From Litsea cubeba (taxonomy: Eukaryota; Streptophyta; Magnoliopsida; Laurales; Lauraceae): DNA of 64,000 nt. The stretch spans positions 10,948,928 to 11,012,927 of the forward strand of contig CM022949.1 of NCBI GenBank assembly GCA_012931725.1, in the 5' to 3' direction. Within the stretch, counting starts at the first letter, position 1; every line of letters starts with the position of its first letter. The translations under genes and the position numbers were made by a program. This document shows positions 1 through 11,638 of this stretch, piece by piece. Under the pieces are notes generated by a model. The model was not told the DNA's origin and made no database searches. It was given only the letters and a program-made list of their open reading frames with translations.

Positions 1-109
1 TCCCGAATTATCACATTACAGGAAGCTCTGACAGAGACGTTTGCCTGATCGGAGTCAGACTCATCCTCGGATGTGAGAGGATCGTCTATCCAGCAATTTT
101 CTCCATTTT

Positions 110-3100
110 TCAGGAGTTAAGGAGGATGTACCTGGTGGTCTTCAGGGACTTCAGGCTCTGGATTGCGAGGAGGCTCGTTGACGCGTTCTTGCTTGTTCTC
201 GAGTCGAGTCGCTGCAAGATCCTTGCATATTCTTCAAGATCAGGCATGGGAGCCGGATCTTCTTCTTCATCATCTCTTTGTGGCTCAACATTGTTGATTT
301 CCACTGGAGTAATGAGGGTGTGCTGGTTCAGCAGCATTTTCTTGTAACAGCCTCTTGGTCTTCTTCATCATCAGACCCAGGATCCTGGTGGCTGTAGGGG
401 GTTATACCAGAATTACTGGCATAAGATGAGATTTCAGGAACCCATTCTTCAGCGGAGAGATATTCTCCTGTTTCAAAGGACTCCTCCCACTCATCTGTGT
501 AGTTGGATTCGAATCCATCATCGGTGTCGCTGGACTCGTATCCATCAATGGAGAATCCAACTACCGAATTGCAAGAGTATGATGTCTCCTGCATGGCTTC
601 TTTAATTGAGGTGGCATGAAATCACTGAGAGTGAATTTCCTTACCCCTTTGAAGTCTCTGGAAGGGATGTTTTTTGTTACCTCCAGTGAAGCGGTAGAGG
701 AAGCCTCTGCCTTTCCTTTGACCTCTAGTTTTGGCTGGGTCTTCTCTTGCCGTTTGAGCTTGAGGATGTTTCCTAGCCTGCCTTCGCTGTCGAGCTGTAG
801 GCTTTATTTTCACGACCTCCCAATTTTCATCTTCCAGGAGATCGGGATGTACCCATATCGGTTGTCCGTCTGGTGTCGGGTAAGGAACCAGTTCCTCGGA
901 CGCTTCGATTGAGTTTATCACCTTGAAGGAAGTAGTGATCTTCTTCTTCGTGATCTTGATGTTTGTCCACATGTCACCATGTTGACGGAGGCAGACCCAT
1001 AGTTTTTTGTCAAAGGTGATGACTCCGTTTTTCCACATCTCATTTATTTTCTCTCTCACAACGAGCAATTGATTGAGAGGATGCGAGATCATCTGGTGGT
1101 ATGGACAGTACCGAGGATCGTTGGTTTTGCCAACATCGCCCGGTCTTTTTGGTTCAGGCAAGGTGAGCTTGCCGTTGCCACAAGAGCCCCGAAGATTTCA
1201 TCAACATCTTCATCAAACTGGTATTTCTTCTCTACTCGTTCTTTGAAGGCATCAGAGGTTCAGGTCTCTTACCAACAGCTTTGTTTTCAGCTTTCTTTGG
1301 TGGCTGAGGAGCTGCTTGGTCTGCACATTGAGGACCTCTTTCTTCTTTGGTTTTAGAGGTTGCAATGGCGGTTGGCTCTTTTCTTGATGATTTCTGACTG
1401 TTGAGGTCTTTAATCACCGTTCTCAGCTTCCATGGAAGCTTCTAGGAGTTCTCCCAGGTTTTTTGATGTGTTGCGATGATCATGGAGCGGATTTCTGGCT
1501 CTCATGTTGTTTCGGCAGATGTCGACTAGCGACGCTTGTGGCAATACATCAGAGCATTTGTATGCCATTGCTTTCCACTTGTGAATGAAGTCATATGTTG
1601 ATTCATTCTCCCCCTGTTTTAGGCTGCACAGCTGAGCCATAGTAGCGGGATGATCCTCACCTTTGAAGTGAGTTAGGAAGCGTGTCTCTAGCATGGCCCA
1701 TTTTGGATTGAGTCCTCCGGCAGAGTGGAGTACCAATCGAAGGCCGTACTTTTTAGGGTACTTGCAAAGAGGCGGATCTTGAGTGCATCTTGATCCGCGA
1801 TAGCTCCCGTCAGGATCTTGAAGTGGATGACGTGCTGTCTGGCTGATCCTTTCCCCGTATATGTTTGGAGAGTAGGATGCTTGAATTTGGTGGGGAACGG
1901 GACCGAGTCCATCCATAAGGGATATGGTGGCTTGATCCCATGCTCCTTGAGTATATCCTCTTCTTTTGCTTTGGCGAGGATACCGTCTACGTCCTTTTGG
2001 TAAGGGCGCGTGACTCATTTTCTTCTCTATTTACCTCGTCGTCTTGATGATTCGGAGGAGGTTCATTATTCGCCTGATTTTGGAAGGCGAGGAGAAGGTT
2101 TTCCATCAGAGTTTCAATCCTCTGCTGGCCCTGTTCCAAACTGCTGGATGCGGGTGATCGCATCTTCTGGAGGTGGATTGCGGGGTGGTGGCTCAGAATT
2201 TGTAGCCAAGACATTCATCCTTCGTGATTCGAACGAAGAAACTGTCCTGGTGACTGAGCTGGGGCTCATTCTTTTTGAAGAGGAGCTTGAGGAAGGATCA
2301 CTCTGCTGTCCTTTGCTTGAAGGAGCAGGGGATTCTTCCGAATGTCTTCTTGTCCTCGAGACGCTGCGGGTCATTGGACGTCGGACATGGATTTTTGTTG
2401 CTGATTTTTGGCGCCTTCTGGTTTTTCCAACCATATGGACTGGCAGCAACTTGGCTGGGTCTTTCTTTTTCGACCCATTTGGGAGAGACTTGAAGTGTGG
2501 GAGGCTGGGTCCTTTGCTTCTGTAGTCTCTTTTGTCGGTACGACGCGCGGCGGCGTATACGACGAGCAATTTGAGCTTCGGTCAGCTCTGACTGGGCTTT
2601 GACAATGAAGGATGTGCTCCCTCGGGCGCAGCAGCCGAGCCTGTCTTCTTTGTAGCTGGGCAAGGATAGGATGCGAACCCTATCCTTCGCCAGTTGCAGC
2701 GAAGCTTTGAATTTGTGAAGTTTGGCCCCTGTAGAGATGAAGGGTCGAACTGCAGATTTGTAGGCCTTAGCAGGTGCTTGTAGAGGCCTTGTGATGCATG
2801 ACTTGATTTTGGGCTTGTAGGAACAAGCCGGCTCATGCTGGGATGACTTGGAAGTCAGGTTGGAGATGGGTCTCTCCTCTTTCATGTAGGCAAGAGGATA
2901 GAACTGGTTCTCCTTGAGTGGGGCCAGGAATGCTGGCTTAGTGGATGCCTGGAACCTTCTTTGTTTTGGTGAAGGTCTTGGGGACCAAGTCTTGGGGTAG
3001 ACCTGGTTGTTTGCAGGTTGAGGCTTCGCGGGGCTGCCACGGGCTTCAGGCCTTCTTGTGCTCGCCTTTGGTGTCACGGTAGTGACACGTTGAGAGGCGA

Positions 3101-3372
3101 GTTTCTGCTTCTTGGAGGGAGCAGTTTGTTCCTCGGGAAGTGGGAATGGTCCCAGCGTCCCGAAGACGATAGTCCGGGGAGTCGAGGTCGACCCGGAGTT
3201 CACAGAGTTGCCGAGGGAGTTGACACTTCGGCAGCTTATGGGGCGCTTGTAGATGCGCGTGGTTTGCTTCTGTTGAAGCATGAGTTGGTGCTTGCTTTCG
3301 TCGAAAGTAATGGTTAGTGAAGCTGCCATTGTTAGTTTTTTTCGAAAATTTCTGAAACAAGACCACATCCAT
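110..3372 (-). pseudogene. Degenerate retrotransposon gag polyprotein
   Basis: Coding sense is spread over several frames on the minus strand, so the gag is broken by frameshifts. The N-terminal part (about 3330-2300) begins MAASLTITFDES and is followed by a long basic, Pro/Ser-rich region. A Gln-rich coiled segment lies near 2150-1990. The core capsid-like domain is split: the part with FPTKFKHP and FDWYSTLPE is at 1912-1688, and the part with WAMLETRFLTHF and ESTYDFIHKWK at 1690-1410 is in another frame. A zinc-knuckle-like piece (YCPYHQMISHP) lies in 1161-622, followed by an acidic tail at 594-328 and a further piece at 337-110. These are hallmarks of plant Ty3/gypsy gag, which packages element RNA. 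No protease or polymerase is visible. Confidence 0.75.
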
Positions 3373-3719
3373 TAGTAATCACAAGAATATAATGATCATA
3401 AATGGGAAGTTCTATGGTTTCGTCTTTTCAAATTGCTCGAGGTAGATGACCCAAACAATATGAGGAAGGCAAAATGCCATAGAAGGTACAATTGTTCTGA
3501 TCGCAGGTGTGGTAAGCCCGGAATGGGCATCCCAGTGACTGCTAGAAGCAATTGTGAACTTAAATTCGACTTATCGAGAAGCAGAGCTTGCTCGAGGTAA
3601 GAAGAATATAAGTTGGAGTTACAAATGTGCCGGTCGCAATACAGTAGACCCTGAAAGGGCGTACTAGTACCGCTAGACACAAATGTTTTGAGACCGCATC
3701 TATGAGATGAGATTCTCTG

Positions 3720-4005
3720 TTTTGAAAGGTCAAGATTGGATTCATCAAAGAGAGCAGATGGTATTCCAATCTGAACACGGGCTCAGCGATTTCCGCGAGC
3801 GCCAGTGCTCAGAAAGAAATGAACCATGATTTCTCAGATCTGAATCTAAAAATGACGAGTTTTCTTTTGAAAGGCCAATATCGGGTTCATCAAAGAGAGC
3901 AAAAGGCACTCCAATCTGAACACGGGCTCAGCGATTTCCGCGAGCGCCAGTGCTCAGAAAGAAGAAGACCAAGATTTCTCCAATCTAAACCCAAAATGAC
4001 GGAAG
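3720..4005. repeat. Two tandem ~143-bp repeats in the retrotransposon leader
   Basis: Two adjacent copies share the core from ATCTGAACACGGGCTCAGCG to the GTGCTCAGAAAGAA stretch (about 3770-3818 and 3913-3962), each preceded by a TTCATCAAAGAGAGC segment. They lie between gag and the LTR. Their layout resembles the repeats at 4456-4930, so both sets look like diverged members of one family. Confidence 0.8.
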
Positions 4006-4455
4006 TTTTTTTTTTTGAAGTTTTTGAAGATTTTTTTTTTTGAAGATTTTTTTTTTTTTTTTTTAAAAAAAATCTTTTTTTTTTATTTTTTATTTTTTTT
4101 AAGATTTTTTTTTTGAAAATTTTTTTTATTTTTATTTTTTTATTTTAAATTTTTTTTTTATATTTTTTTTTATTTATTTATATTTTTTTTATTTATTTAA
4201 AAGACGAGAGAGTACACATAGGCCTCCTAACCCGGTCTTATGAAATCTTGATTGATAGAATTGCCCCCAGGTAAGGGTAGGATTACTTAATGAACCCGTT
4301 TGGAGGACCCTTGCCTAGAACAGTCAAGCTGTCTCCACACTCTGGACAAGGCTTTTCTTTGAATCAACCATGATCAAAGAACACAGTTGGTTTAACCTTA
4401 GTGGTCTATGTCTTTTTTTTTTATATATATATATTTTTTATTTTATTTTTATTTT

Positions 4456-4930
4456 TATGAATTCATCGAAGAGAAACCATGGCCCGAAACCTTAGTCGAA
4501 CAGGCTCAACATTTCTGCAAGCGCGATGAACGATAGGAACAGATCAAGGTTTCTCAATTTTGAATCCAAATTGAGAAATCTAAATTTTATATATATATAT
4601 ATATATATTTTTTTTTTATTTTTGATGAACTCATCGAAGAGAAACCATGGCCCAAAACCTTAGTCGAACAGGCTCAACATTTCTGCAAGCGCGATGAACG
4701 ATAGGAACGGATCAAGGTTTCTCAATTTTGAATCCAAATTGAGAAATCTAAAATTTTTTATATATATATATATATATTTTTTTTTTTGATTTTTTAATGA
4801 ACTCATCGAAGAGAAACCATGGCCCAAAACCTTAGTCGAACAGGCTCAACATTTCTGCAAGCGCGATGAACGATAGGAACGGATCAAGGTTTCTCAATTT
4901 TGAATCCAAAAATGACAAATCTGATTTTTT
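4456..4930. repeat. Three tandem ~168-bp repeats separated by AT microsatellites
   Basis: Three near-identical blocks start near 4457, 4624 and 4796. Each contains CATCGAAGAGAAACCATGGC, a segment on AACAGGCTCAACATTTCTGC, and a CAAGGTTTCTCAATTTTGAA end. They are joined by (TA)n and long T-runs. The whole 4000-4980 stretch is strongly AT-biased with poly-T tracts. It sits in the leader of the minus-strand retrotransposon. Confidence 0.85.
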
Positions 4931-5451
4931 TGTTTTTTTTTTTTTAAATTTTTTTTTTTTGAAAAGAGAAAGAATGGAAATAAATTCAAAGAATTAGAAA
5001 TTTCCAAACAAAAAATCTCATCTCATTTTTTTTGCAGAATTCAACATAGGCCACCAATTATAAAGTAGCCAAGGAATCGAGAAAAGAAATATAAGCATAG
5101 AGCAAAATATATGATATGCAAATATTTCATTTCTAGCATCGTGTTCTCGAATAAACGAGTCCCACCGGGTGATGCCAGCTTGATGGACCGCGCTCCTGCT
5201 TGGTTCCTACCGAGGTCGGCGGACGTGGGAGTCCGTCGGGTCCGACCCTTTCGTAACCGGGGGGCAGGGGCGTGCATCAACATTTCTTTTTTTGTGGGTG
5301 TGCCAGATTTTCTATTTTACTTGGAATTGCAAATGGTGATCCGGAGATCAACCTTCGCAAGTAAAAAGGAAATCAACTTCTTTCAAGTTTTCCATTGCAC
5401 ATATATTTAAGAAAAGAGACATTTTCTTGATTTGCCGTGAAAGGCGACTTT

Positions 5452-5531
5452 TTTGGCATTTATAGCCGATTTTGGCGTTTATAGCCGATTTTTGGCGTTT
5501 ATAGCCGATTTTGGCGTTTATAGCCGATTTT
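5452..5531. repeat. ~20-bp tandem repeat (TTGGCGTTTATAGCCGATTT) x4
   Basis: Four consecutive units of about 19-20 bp with one-base length differences lie within the proposed LTR, downstream of its TATA box in element orientation. Confidence 0.9.
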
Positions 5532-6028
5532 ACAATCCTTATCAACAATGAAAGACAAGAATTGTGATTTTTGTCTTTTTTGAAAAAATACAAACTACAA
5601 TGAAAAGCAAGAAAAGGAGGATCTAACTTCTCAGGAGATTGTGGGGGACTCGTTTAGATTGACGGTCGCAAGCCATATGTGGGCTTCGCCATCATCCATG
5701 CAGATGAGAACAGAGGATGCTATTTGATTCGCTTGGCTTGGCTATAACCTCGGGTTTTTAGAAGACAAAGACCAAAGGAAGGTCCTATGTCCAATAAAAA
5801 ACCGAGTAGACGGGCTGAAAAGCCACATCTAAGCCATTGGAGGCAGGAGGAGAAGGCAAGGACCTTGGGGGGGGTACCCCCCAAGGGACTTTTATCACCT
5901 TGTTGCGGTGGCCGGTGTAGAACTTCCGCAGAGTTTTCTCTCTTTTTCTTTCTCTGGATTTCTGACTGCTGTCTGCTGATGTTTGTTGTCTGTTTTTTTC
6001 CGATCTGGATTCCTTTGGAGTGCTCTCC

Positions 6029-6036
6029 TATTTATA
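6029..6036 (-). promoter_or_regulatory. TATA box of the retrotransposon LTR
   Basis: On the minus strand the sequence reads CCTATAAATAGGAG, a strong TATAAATA match. It lies about 850 bp from the proposed LTR inner edge and is oriented towards gag. This supports the direction of the element. No expression data are available. Confidence 0.55.
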
Positions 6037-7489
6037 GGCTCTTGGTAGCCATTTAGGAGAGTTTATGGGCTTTTAATGTCATTAAGCCGCATAATGGGAG
6101 GAGTTACAAAATTGAATTGTTTATTTTGTAACTCCTTTTTCTTGGCTTCTGATTGGCCGGAGGAGATTGAGGGCATTTAATCGCCTTTAATCGCCATGAT
6201 GGGAGGAGTTTCATGGGTTAAATGCCATGAATTTCTTGACTTGTAACTCCCGAATGCTTGCTTCTGATTGGGCCGTCCAAAGAAATGGATTAATGACTGT
6301 AATAAAGCTAGTCAATTAATCGCATTAAGTGGTCGCCGAGCAGCTGAAGAGTCGCGGGCCGTGCCACGTCTTTTGAGATTCTTCTGTTGATGATCATCGA
6401 TGGATCTTCATGTAGATCGACATCAGATGATCATGTAATTTCAGATGTTTGTTGCCAACAGCGGGTCGGTGCCATCTGTCCTGTCGATTTCTCGATCGGT
6501 CGGGTGGAAAGCACACTTTTTTGGTTGACTGGGTGGCGATCAATACTGTCTTCGATACTCTTGATGATTTACCCGTGTTTTGGACGGATGTCAGAGGACT
6601 TGGTGTCTCAAAAGCATGAATTTTGGAAAGTACCAGAGGCTGGGCTCCTCGAATCGCGAAAAAAACGGCGAAAACCGGGGTTTCCGGGGCTTTCCCGGCG
6701 ACCCCGGGGTCCATGGTCGCCGGCGACCCTGGCCCAGGGTCGCAGGGGTCTGCGACCCTGGGGGGGTTTTCCCCCTTTCGTGTCCCGTTTTGCGTCCGTT
6801 TTTGCTTTTTTCTGATTCTTTTTTCTTCTGTACTTTTCTTTGACATTTTGATCATTTATTGGCCTGATTTCTTTGTAGGAAACCTGATGAGAATCCTTGC
6901 ATTTTATTTTGCAAAGTTTCCAATTTCCTGAGAAAGCCGAAGACTTTGTCGCGCAGAGTTGCCGATTTCCCGTCAGAAGCTGAAACTAGGTCAAACGATG
7001 TCGGAATGACCTGAAATTTGGTGTGAAGTCTCCTGAGCAATAAATAAGACCAACCATAGGCTTTTGTTTGAGTTTTGAAGCCGTTTGGGGTCCTATCACC
7101 TGCAGACTTGCTTTTTGTCGCGATGAAGATGTCGCGGTTTGATGTGTGGTCAACCGATGTCCGATTGACTTGAAATTTGACAGGGAACCTATTGGAGTCA
7201 TTTTAAGATGATCCATAGGTTCTGTCTTGGAAACCATGGTCCCGGAGAGCTTTACCGCCGAGAGGCTTGATTTGGCTGTCGGAGAAGCGAAGTTAGGCCA
7301 AATGATCTTGAAATGGCTTGAAACTTCTTGTGTACTCCTCTTTTGGCTGTCTGGAAGAATCTTGCAGTTTTTGTTTGATTCTGACAAGATTTGATTTTTG
7401 GAAGCAGCATTGCCTATTTATGGCAGGTTGCGACTTCATGTAGCTCTTTGGATCTTGAAAAGGCAAAGTGACATTTTTGGTGTCAACAC

Positions 7490-8940
7490 CAGGCGCCTGC
7501 TTGTTCCAAAACCATCGCTGCACAATCGCCGTCTTTCCAATCCGGTCGCTCGCCCATCGCTGCACGATCGCCGTCGTCGTCGTTGTCTTTCTGTACGGCA
7601 GCCTGCCCATCGTCACCTTGGAAGACAACCACAGAAGAGACTGGTTCCGATGCTCCCGCCTTTCGTCGCTTGTCGCCAGGCGCTTGATATTCCCTGTAGC
7701 AGGAGAATTTGAAACCATCGTTGCACGATCGCCGTCTTTCCAGTCCAGTCGCCCGCCCATCGTTACACGATCGCCGTCGTCGTCGTTGTCTTTCTGTCCG
7801 GCCGCCTGCCCATCGTCGCCGCGGAAGACAACCGCAGAAGAGCCTGGGCGCTGCGTTCTCTGTTCTGTAGCAGAGAACAGATATCGAAGAGGAAGAAGAC
7901 CCAGTTGGGCCATCCCAGGTCTTGGGTCAGTCCGGGTCAAGTTTGACCCGACCCAGTTTGCGCAGAGAATCCCGGCTTAGTGTTTGATAAATTTATCTTA
8001 GTTTTTGAAAAAAATTATTTGAGTTTTTTGAGAAATCTATGAGTTTTTATGAAATTTATTTGAGTTTTTCAATTTTGTCAAATTTATTTCAGATTTGCGC
8101 AATATTATCTGAATTCTCAAACAAATTTCTCTGAGTTCTGAAAAAATCTATCTGAGTTTATGGCTAAGCCCAGCTTAGTGTTTGATAAATTTATCTGAGT
8201 TCTGGACAAATTTATCTGTATTTTTGACAAAGTTCTGTTTTTTTTTTTGTCAAATTTATCTGTGTTTTTGTCAAATTTATCTGTATTCTGGACAAATTTA
8301 TCTGCGTTTTTGTCAAAGTATCTATGTTTTTGTCAAATTTATCTGTATTCTGGACAAATTTATCTGCGTTTTGTTCAACTTATCTATGTTTTTGTCAAAT
8401 TTATCTGTGTTTTTGTCAAAGTTAACTATGTTTTTGGCAAATTCATCTGAGTTATTTTTTAAATTTATCTGAGTTTTTTGGCAAATCTATTTGCGTTTTT
8501 TGAAATCTATTTGTGTATTTTAACTTTATTTGTGTCTTTTCAAATTTATTCCGTTTTTTGAAATTATTGTATTTTTTTAAATTTATTTTCGTTATTTTAA
8601 ATTTATTTACATTTTTTAAAATTTTCTTTGGATCTTTTGAGATTTATTTGAGTCTTTTGAAATTTATTTATATTTTTTGAAATTTATTTGATTATTTTGA
8701 AACTTATTTGCATCTTTTTAAATTTATTTATCTTATTTGATTACATATTGCTTTTTTTTAAATTTATTGTATTTTTTAAATTATTTTATTTTTAAAAAAA
8801 TTATTTTTGTTAATTTTAAATTTATTTGTGTGTTTTTAGAATTTATTTAAAAATCTGAAAATTTCATTAATCGTGGGCAATTAAATCTTAGTTGGCCATT
8901 ATTAATGGGATATCCCGCCAATCATGTGATATGATTAAAA
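7490..8940 (+). mobile_element. Fragment of a MULE-like repeat family with an internal minisatellite
   Basis: Three features recur in the same order and orientation inside the element at 47180-49665: a GC-rich start with repeated CCATCGCTGCACGATCGCCGTC-like modules (7500-7760) ending in a GGGTCAGTCCGGGTCAAG-like stretch, an AT-rich ~24-bp minisatellite, and a terminal block containing GTGGGCAATTAAAT and TTGGCCATTATTAATGGG (8870-8930). This copy has no recognisable right terminus comparable to 49.6 kb and no transposase, so it is a truncated non-autonomous copy lying against the retrotransposon LTR. Confidence 0.6.
8160..8480. repeat. ~24-bp minisatellite, AAATTTATCTG(T/A)GTTTTTG(T/A)C units
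   Basis: About a dozen units of roughly 24 bp follow each other here, and more diverged units of the same theme run on to about 8850. The open frames across it only reflect the repeat period and are not genes. The same unit makes up 48690-49440. Confidence 0.9.
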
Positions 8941-9406
8941 GAAAGGAACAGACGAACCTTTTGACTTTATAATTTTTTTTTATTATTATTTATGAACGCA
9001 ATAAAGTGAAATATTCATGACCCATTGCCGAATGCCCCCTCTGAAAACAATAAGATCGGTGGAGAAGAACGTCTTCATCATCCAACTGCTTTCTGCCTCT
9101 TGTCTGTACAGGCCATGTGTACGGCGTGGCTTGCTTCTTCTTGCCGCGAACTGCGGGGATAATGGCGGGAACTCCTCCCGTGGGTTCCACGTCAGCGGCA
9201 TTTGGCGGGAAAGGAAGCGGCAGCCCTCCTCGCCTAGGCCCACTCACCTGCGCAAGTTTCGTCTTCCATCAGTTTCTTTGCACCTTCCTCCATGCATGCA
9301 TCATGTCATGTCAGCTCGGGTTCGGGTGCGCAGTATTTCGGCTATCCGGATTCAAAACCGAGCGTTTGAATCGGATCCCATGGCGGCGGAGGTATTGATC
9401 TCTCTG

Positions 9407-9430
9407 CAGCAGCAGCAGCAGCAGCAGCAG
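9407..9430. repeat. (CAG)n microsatellite in the MEF9-A leader
   Basis: Eight CAG units lie just upstream of the chosen MEF9 start. Copy B has three CAG units followed by CGG units at the matching place (about 30784-30800). Confidence 0.95.
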
Positions 9431-9434
9431 CTAT

Positions 9435-11638
9435 ATGGCTCCCTTCACCTTCTTCTCCCTTCTCAATTCCCATCTATCAGCAAACTCCTGGAAGAAGACG
9501 AAGAAAAAGAAGAATCTTCTTCTTCTTCTGCTAAATCTGGGCATCAAAAGATGTTCATTTTCTTCCTCATCCACGGCTTCCGCAGTCCAATACAATCACC
9601 AAAACCACTCCATCGCTCGCCCCACTGCCCTCGATTTTCGTCAATGGAACAAGACCATCTCCCATTTGATTCGAACTGGACGCCTCCTTGATGCCCGGAG
9701 GGTGTTCGACGAAATGCCCCAGCGAAATGTCATCACCTGGAACTCTATGATAAGAGGGTATGTTCAGTCCGGCGAGCTTGTACGCGCACGTAAGTTGTTT
9801 GATGAAATGCCCGATAGAGATGTGGTGTCGTGGAATGTGATGATATCTGGATATGTTTCCTGCAGAGGCAGCATCAGGCATATTGATGAAGGGAGGTACT
9901 TGTTTGACCGAATGCCGCGAAGAGACCCTGTTTCTTGGAATACGATGATTAGTGGGTATGCACGGAGTGGAAGGATGGAAGATGCGTTGAGCCTTTTTAA
10001 CCAAATGCCTGAAAGAAATGTTGTTTCTTGGAATGCCATGATTACTGGGTTTCTTCACAATGGAGATGTTAGGATGGCAATTGAGACATTTGAGAGAATG
10101 CCCAATAGAGATTCAGCTTCTCTGAGCGCTCTTGTTTCTGGTCTCATTCAAAATGGGAAGTTGGAAGAGGCAGAGGATGTTTTGGTTATGACTAGGATGG
10201 TGAATGGTGAAGTGAATGTCATCGATGCTTATAACACACTGGTTGCTGGGTATGGTCAGACTGGAAGAGTTGAAAAAGCTCGCAAACTGTTCGACCAGAT
10301 CCCTTTCAGAAAATATCCAGAAGAGGAAGAAGATAGCAAGATGACTGAGAACACTGTTAGTTTTGAAAGAAACATCATTTCATGGAATTCTATGATCATG
10401 TGCTATATTAAAGCTGGAGATACCTTGGCTGCACGTCAATTATTTGATGAGATGCCAGAAAGAGATGTAGTTTCGTGGAACACCATGATCAGTGGCTATG
10501 TTCATATCTTAGATATGGAAGGAGCGGAATCACTTTTTGATTTAATGCCAGAGCGTGACACACGGTCATGGAATTCAATGATCTCAGGATATGCACAGAG
10601 CGGAGAATTGGCGACTGCACGTGATTTCTTTGAAAGAATGCCACAAAAGAGTCTGGTTTCATGGAATTCGATGATAGCAGGGTATGAGCAGAATGGAGAC
10701 TATGAAAGTGCAATGGCTCTCTTCATTCATATGCAATCAATTGGTGAGAAGCCAGATACACACACTTATTCCTCCGTACTCGGTGCATGTGCTGGGCTCA
10801 CAGCCCTCAATCAGGGAATGCAAATTCATCAGCGTGTCACAAAAACAGTTATTGCAGATGTTCCAATAAAAATGCACTCATCACAATGTACGCGAGGTGT
10901 GGGAGCATAATAGATGCTAGGTCCATCTTTGACAACATGAAAACACTAAAAGATGTTGTTTCATGGAACGCGATGATTGGAGGTTATGCTCAGCATGGCT
11001 TTGCTAGTGAAGCTCTCGAGCTTTTTGGAGAAATGAAGGCAGTGAAGGTCTGGCCGACATACATTACATTTATATCAGTCTTGAATGCATGTGCCCATTC
11101 AGGGCTAGTGGCCGAAGGCCGGAGACAGTTTGACTCAATGGTTCATGATTTTGGAATTGCACCAAGAGTTGAGCACTTTGCTTCTCTGGTGGATGTCATT
11201 GGCCGGCACGGGCAGGTGAAAGATGCCATGGAACTGATTGCTACAATGCCTGTCAAGCCAGACGGAGCTGTATGGGGAGCATTGCTTGGTGCTTGTAGGG
11301 TTCATGATGACATGGATTTGGCACGGGTTGCAGCAGAGGCACTGATGCTTGTCGAACCTGACAGTTCTGCACCGTACGTGTTGCTTTACAACATGTATGC
11401 AGATGCGGGGAGGTGGGATGATGCAACAAAATTGAGGATGATGATGGACGATAATAATATCCGGAAACAACCTGGTTATAGCTGGATTGAGTTGCATAGC
11501 AAAGTTCATGTATTTGTTGCTGGCGATCAGTCCCATCCCAACGCAGCTGATATCCTTGCACTACTGCAGAGTTACAATAGAGTTATAAAGGATTTGGATT
11601 CTAAGATTCAACATTCGCTCATCTTTGCTGGAGAGTAG
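9435..11638 (+). CDS. MEF9: E-class pentatricopeptide repeat protein, MEF9-like organellar RNA editing factor, with one frameshift
   Basis: Single-exon PLS/E-type PPR gene. The first frame gives 491 residues with successive RNVITWNSMIRGYV, RDVVSWNVMISGYV and RDPVSWNTMISGYA repeats. A second frame resumes the same repeats (KDVVSWNAMIGGYAQHG) and ends with an E domain (GYSWIELHSKVHVFVAGDQS) without DYW, stop at 11638. Repeat order, the YVSCRGS insertion, the E-rich spacer between repeats and the C-terminus match Arabidopsis MEF9 (At1g62260), known to be needed for editing of mitochondrial nad7. The Ser/Arg-rich N-terminus suits organelle import. The frames part at a run of five A (10868-10872); copy B has six A there and reads on, so one A is missing here, by mutation or assembly error. 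Across the break the length would be about 734 residues. The upstream ATG at 9380 is in a different frame. Confidence 0.85.

Larger units (their letters stand above)
1..7390 (-). mobile_element. Ty3/gypsy-type LTR retrotransposon, 5' part (LTR, leader, gag); pol lies outside the window
   Basis: Read on the minus strand, the order from right to left is long LTR, repeat-rich leader and gag, which is the 5' half of an LTR retrotransposon. The gag region has the W..LE..FL.HF signature of the Retrotrans_gag family and a downstream C..YH...H zinc-knuckle-like stretch typical of plant Ty3/gypsy gag. Protease, reverse transcriptase and integrase would lie left of position 1, so the assignment rests on gag alone. 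The reading frame changes several times, so this copy is probably defective. A TGG-starting candidate primer-binding site is the complement of about 5157-5178, beside the proposed LTR edge at 5181; I could not match it to a known tRNA. The outer LTR edge near 7.4 kb is approximate. Confidence 0.75.
5181..7390 (-). repeat. Probable 5' LTR of the retrotransposon
   Basis: The left edge is proposed at the TG at 5181, three bases from a candidate primer-binding site. A minus-strand TATA box (6029-6036) marks the U3/R side, so transcription would run left through R-U5, the leader and gag. U3 contains a palindromic G/C block near 5860-5890, a GC-rich segment with nested inverted repeats at 6690-6770, and three degenerate repeats near 6975, 7148 and 7290 that share a GACTTGAAATTTG-like core. 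The right edge is not resolved because another repeat follows at about 7.4-7.5 kb. A second LTR copy is not in the window, so the boundaries are inference. Confidence 0.5.

Noticed and set aside
8182..8472. 96-codon frame rich in NLSVFLSNL
   Set aside because: It is a translation of the 24-bp minisatellite; the period is a multiple of three, so no stops arise.
9017..9691. 224-codon open frame with a poly-Gln stretch over the MEF9 start
   Set aside because: It is in a different frame from the PPR repeats. Its Gln and Ser runs come from the (CAG)n and (TTC)n repeats, and it overlaps the real MEF9 N-terminus.
9567..10058. Long minus-strand open frames over MEF9 (also 30812-31198)
   Set aside because: They are antisense shadows of the regular PPR codon pattern.
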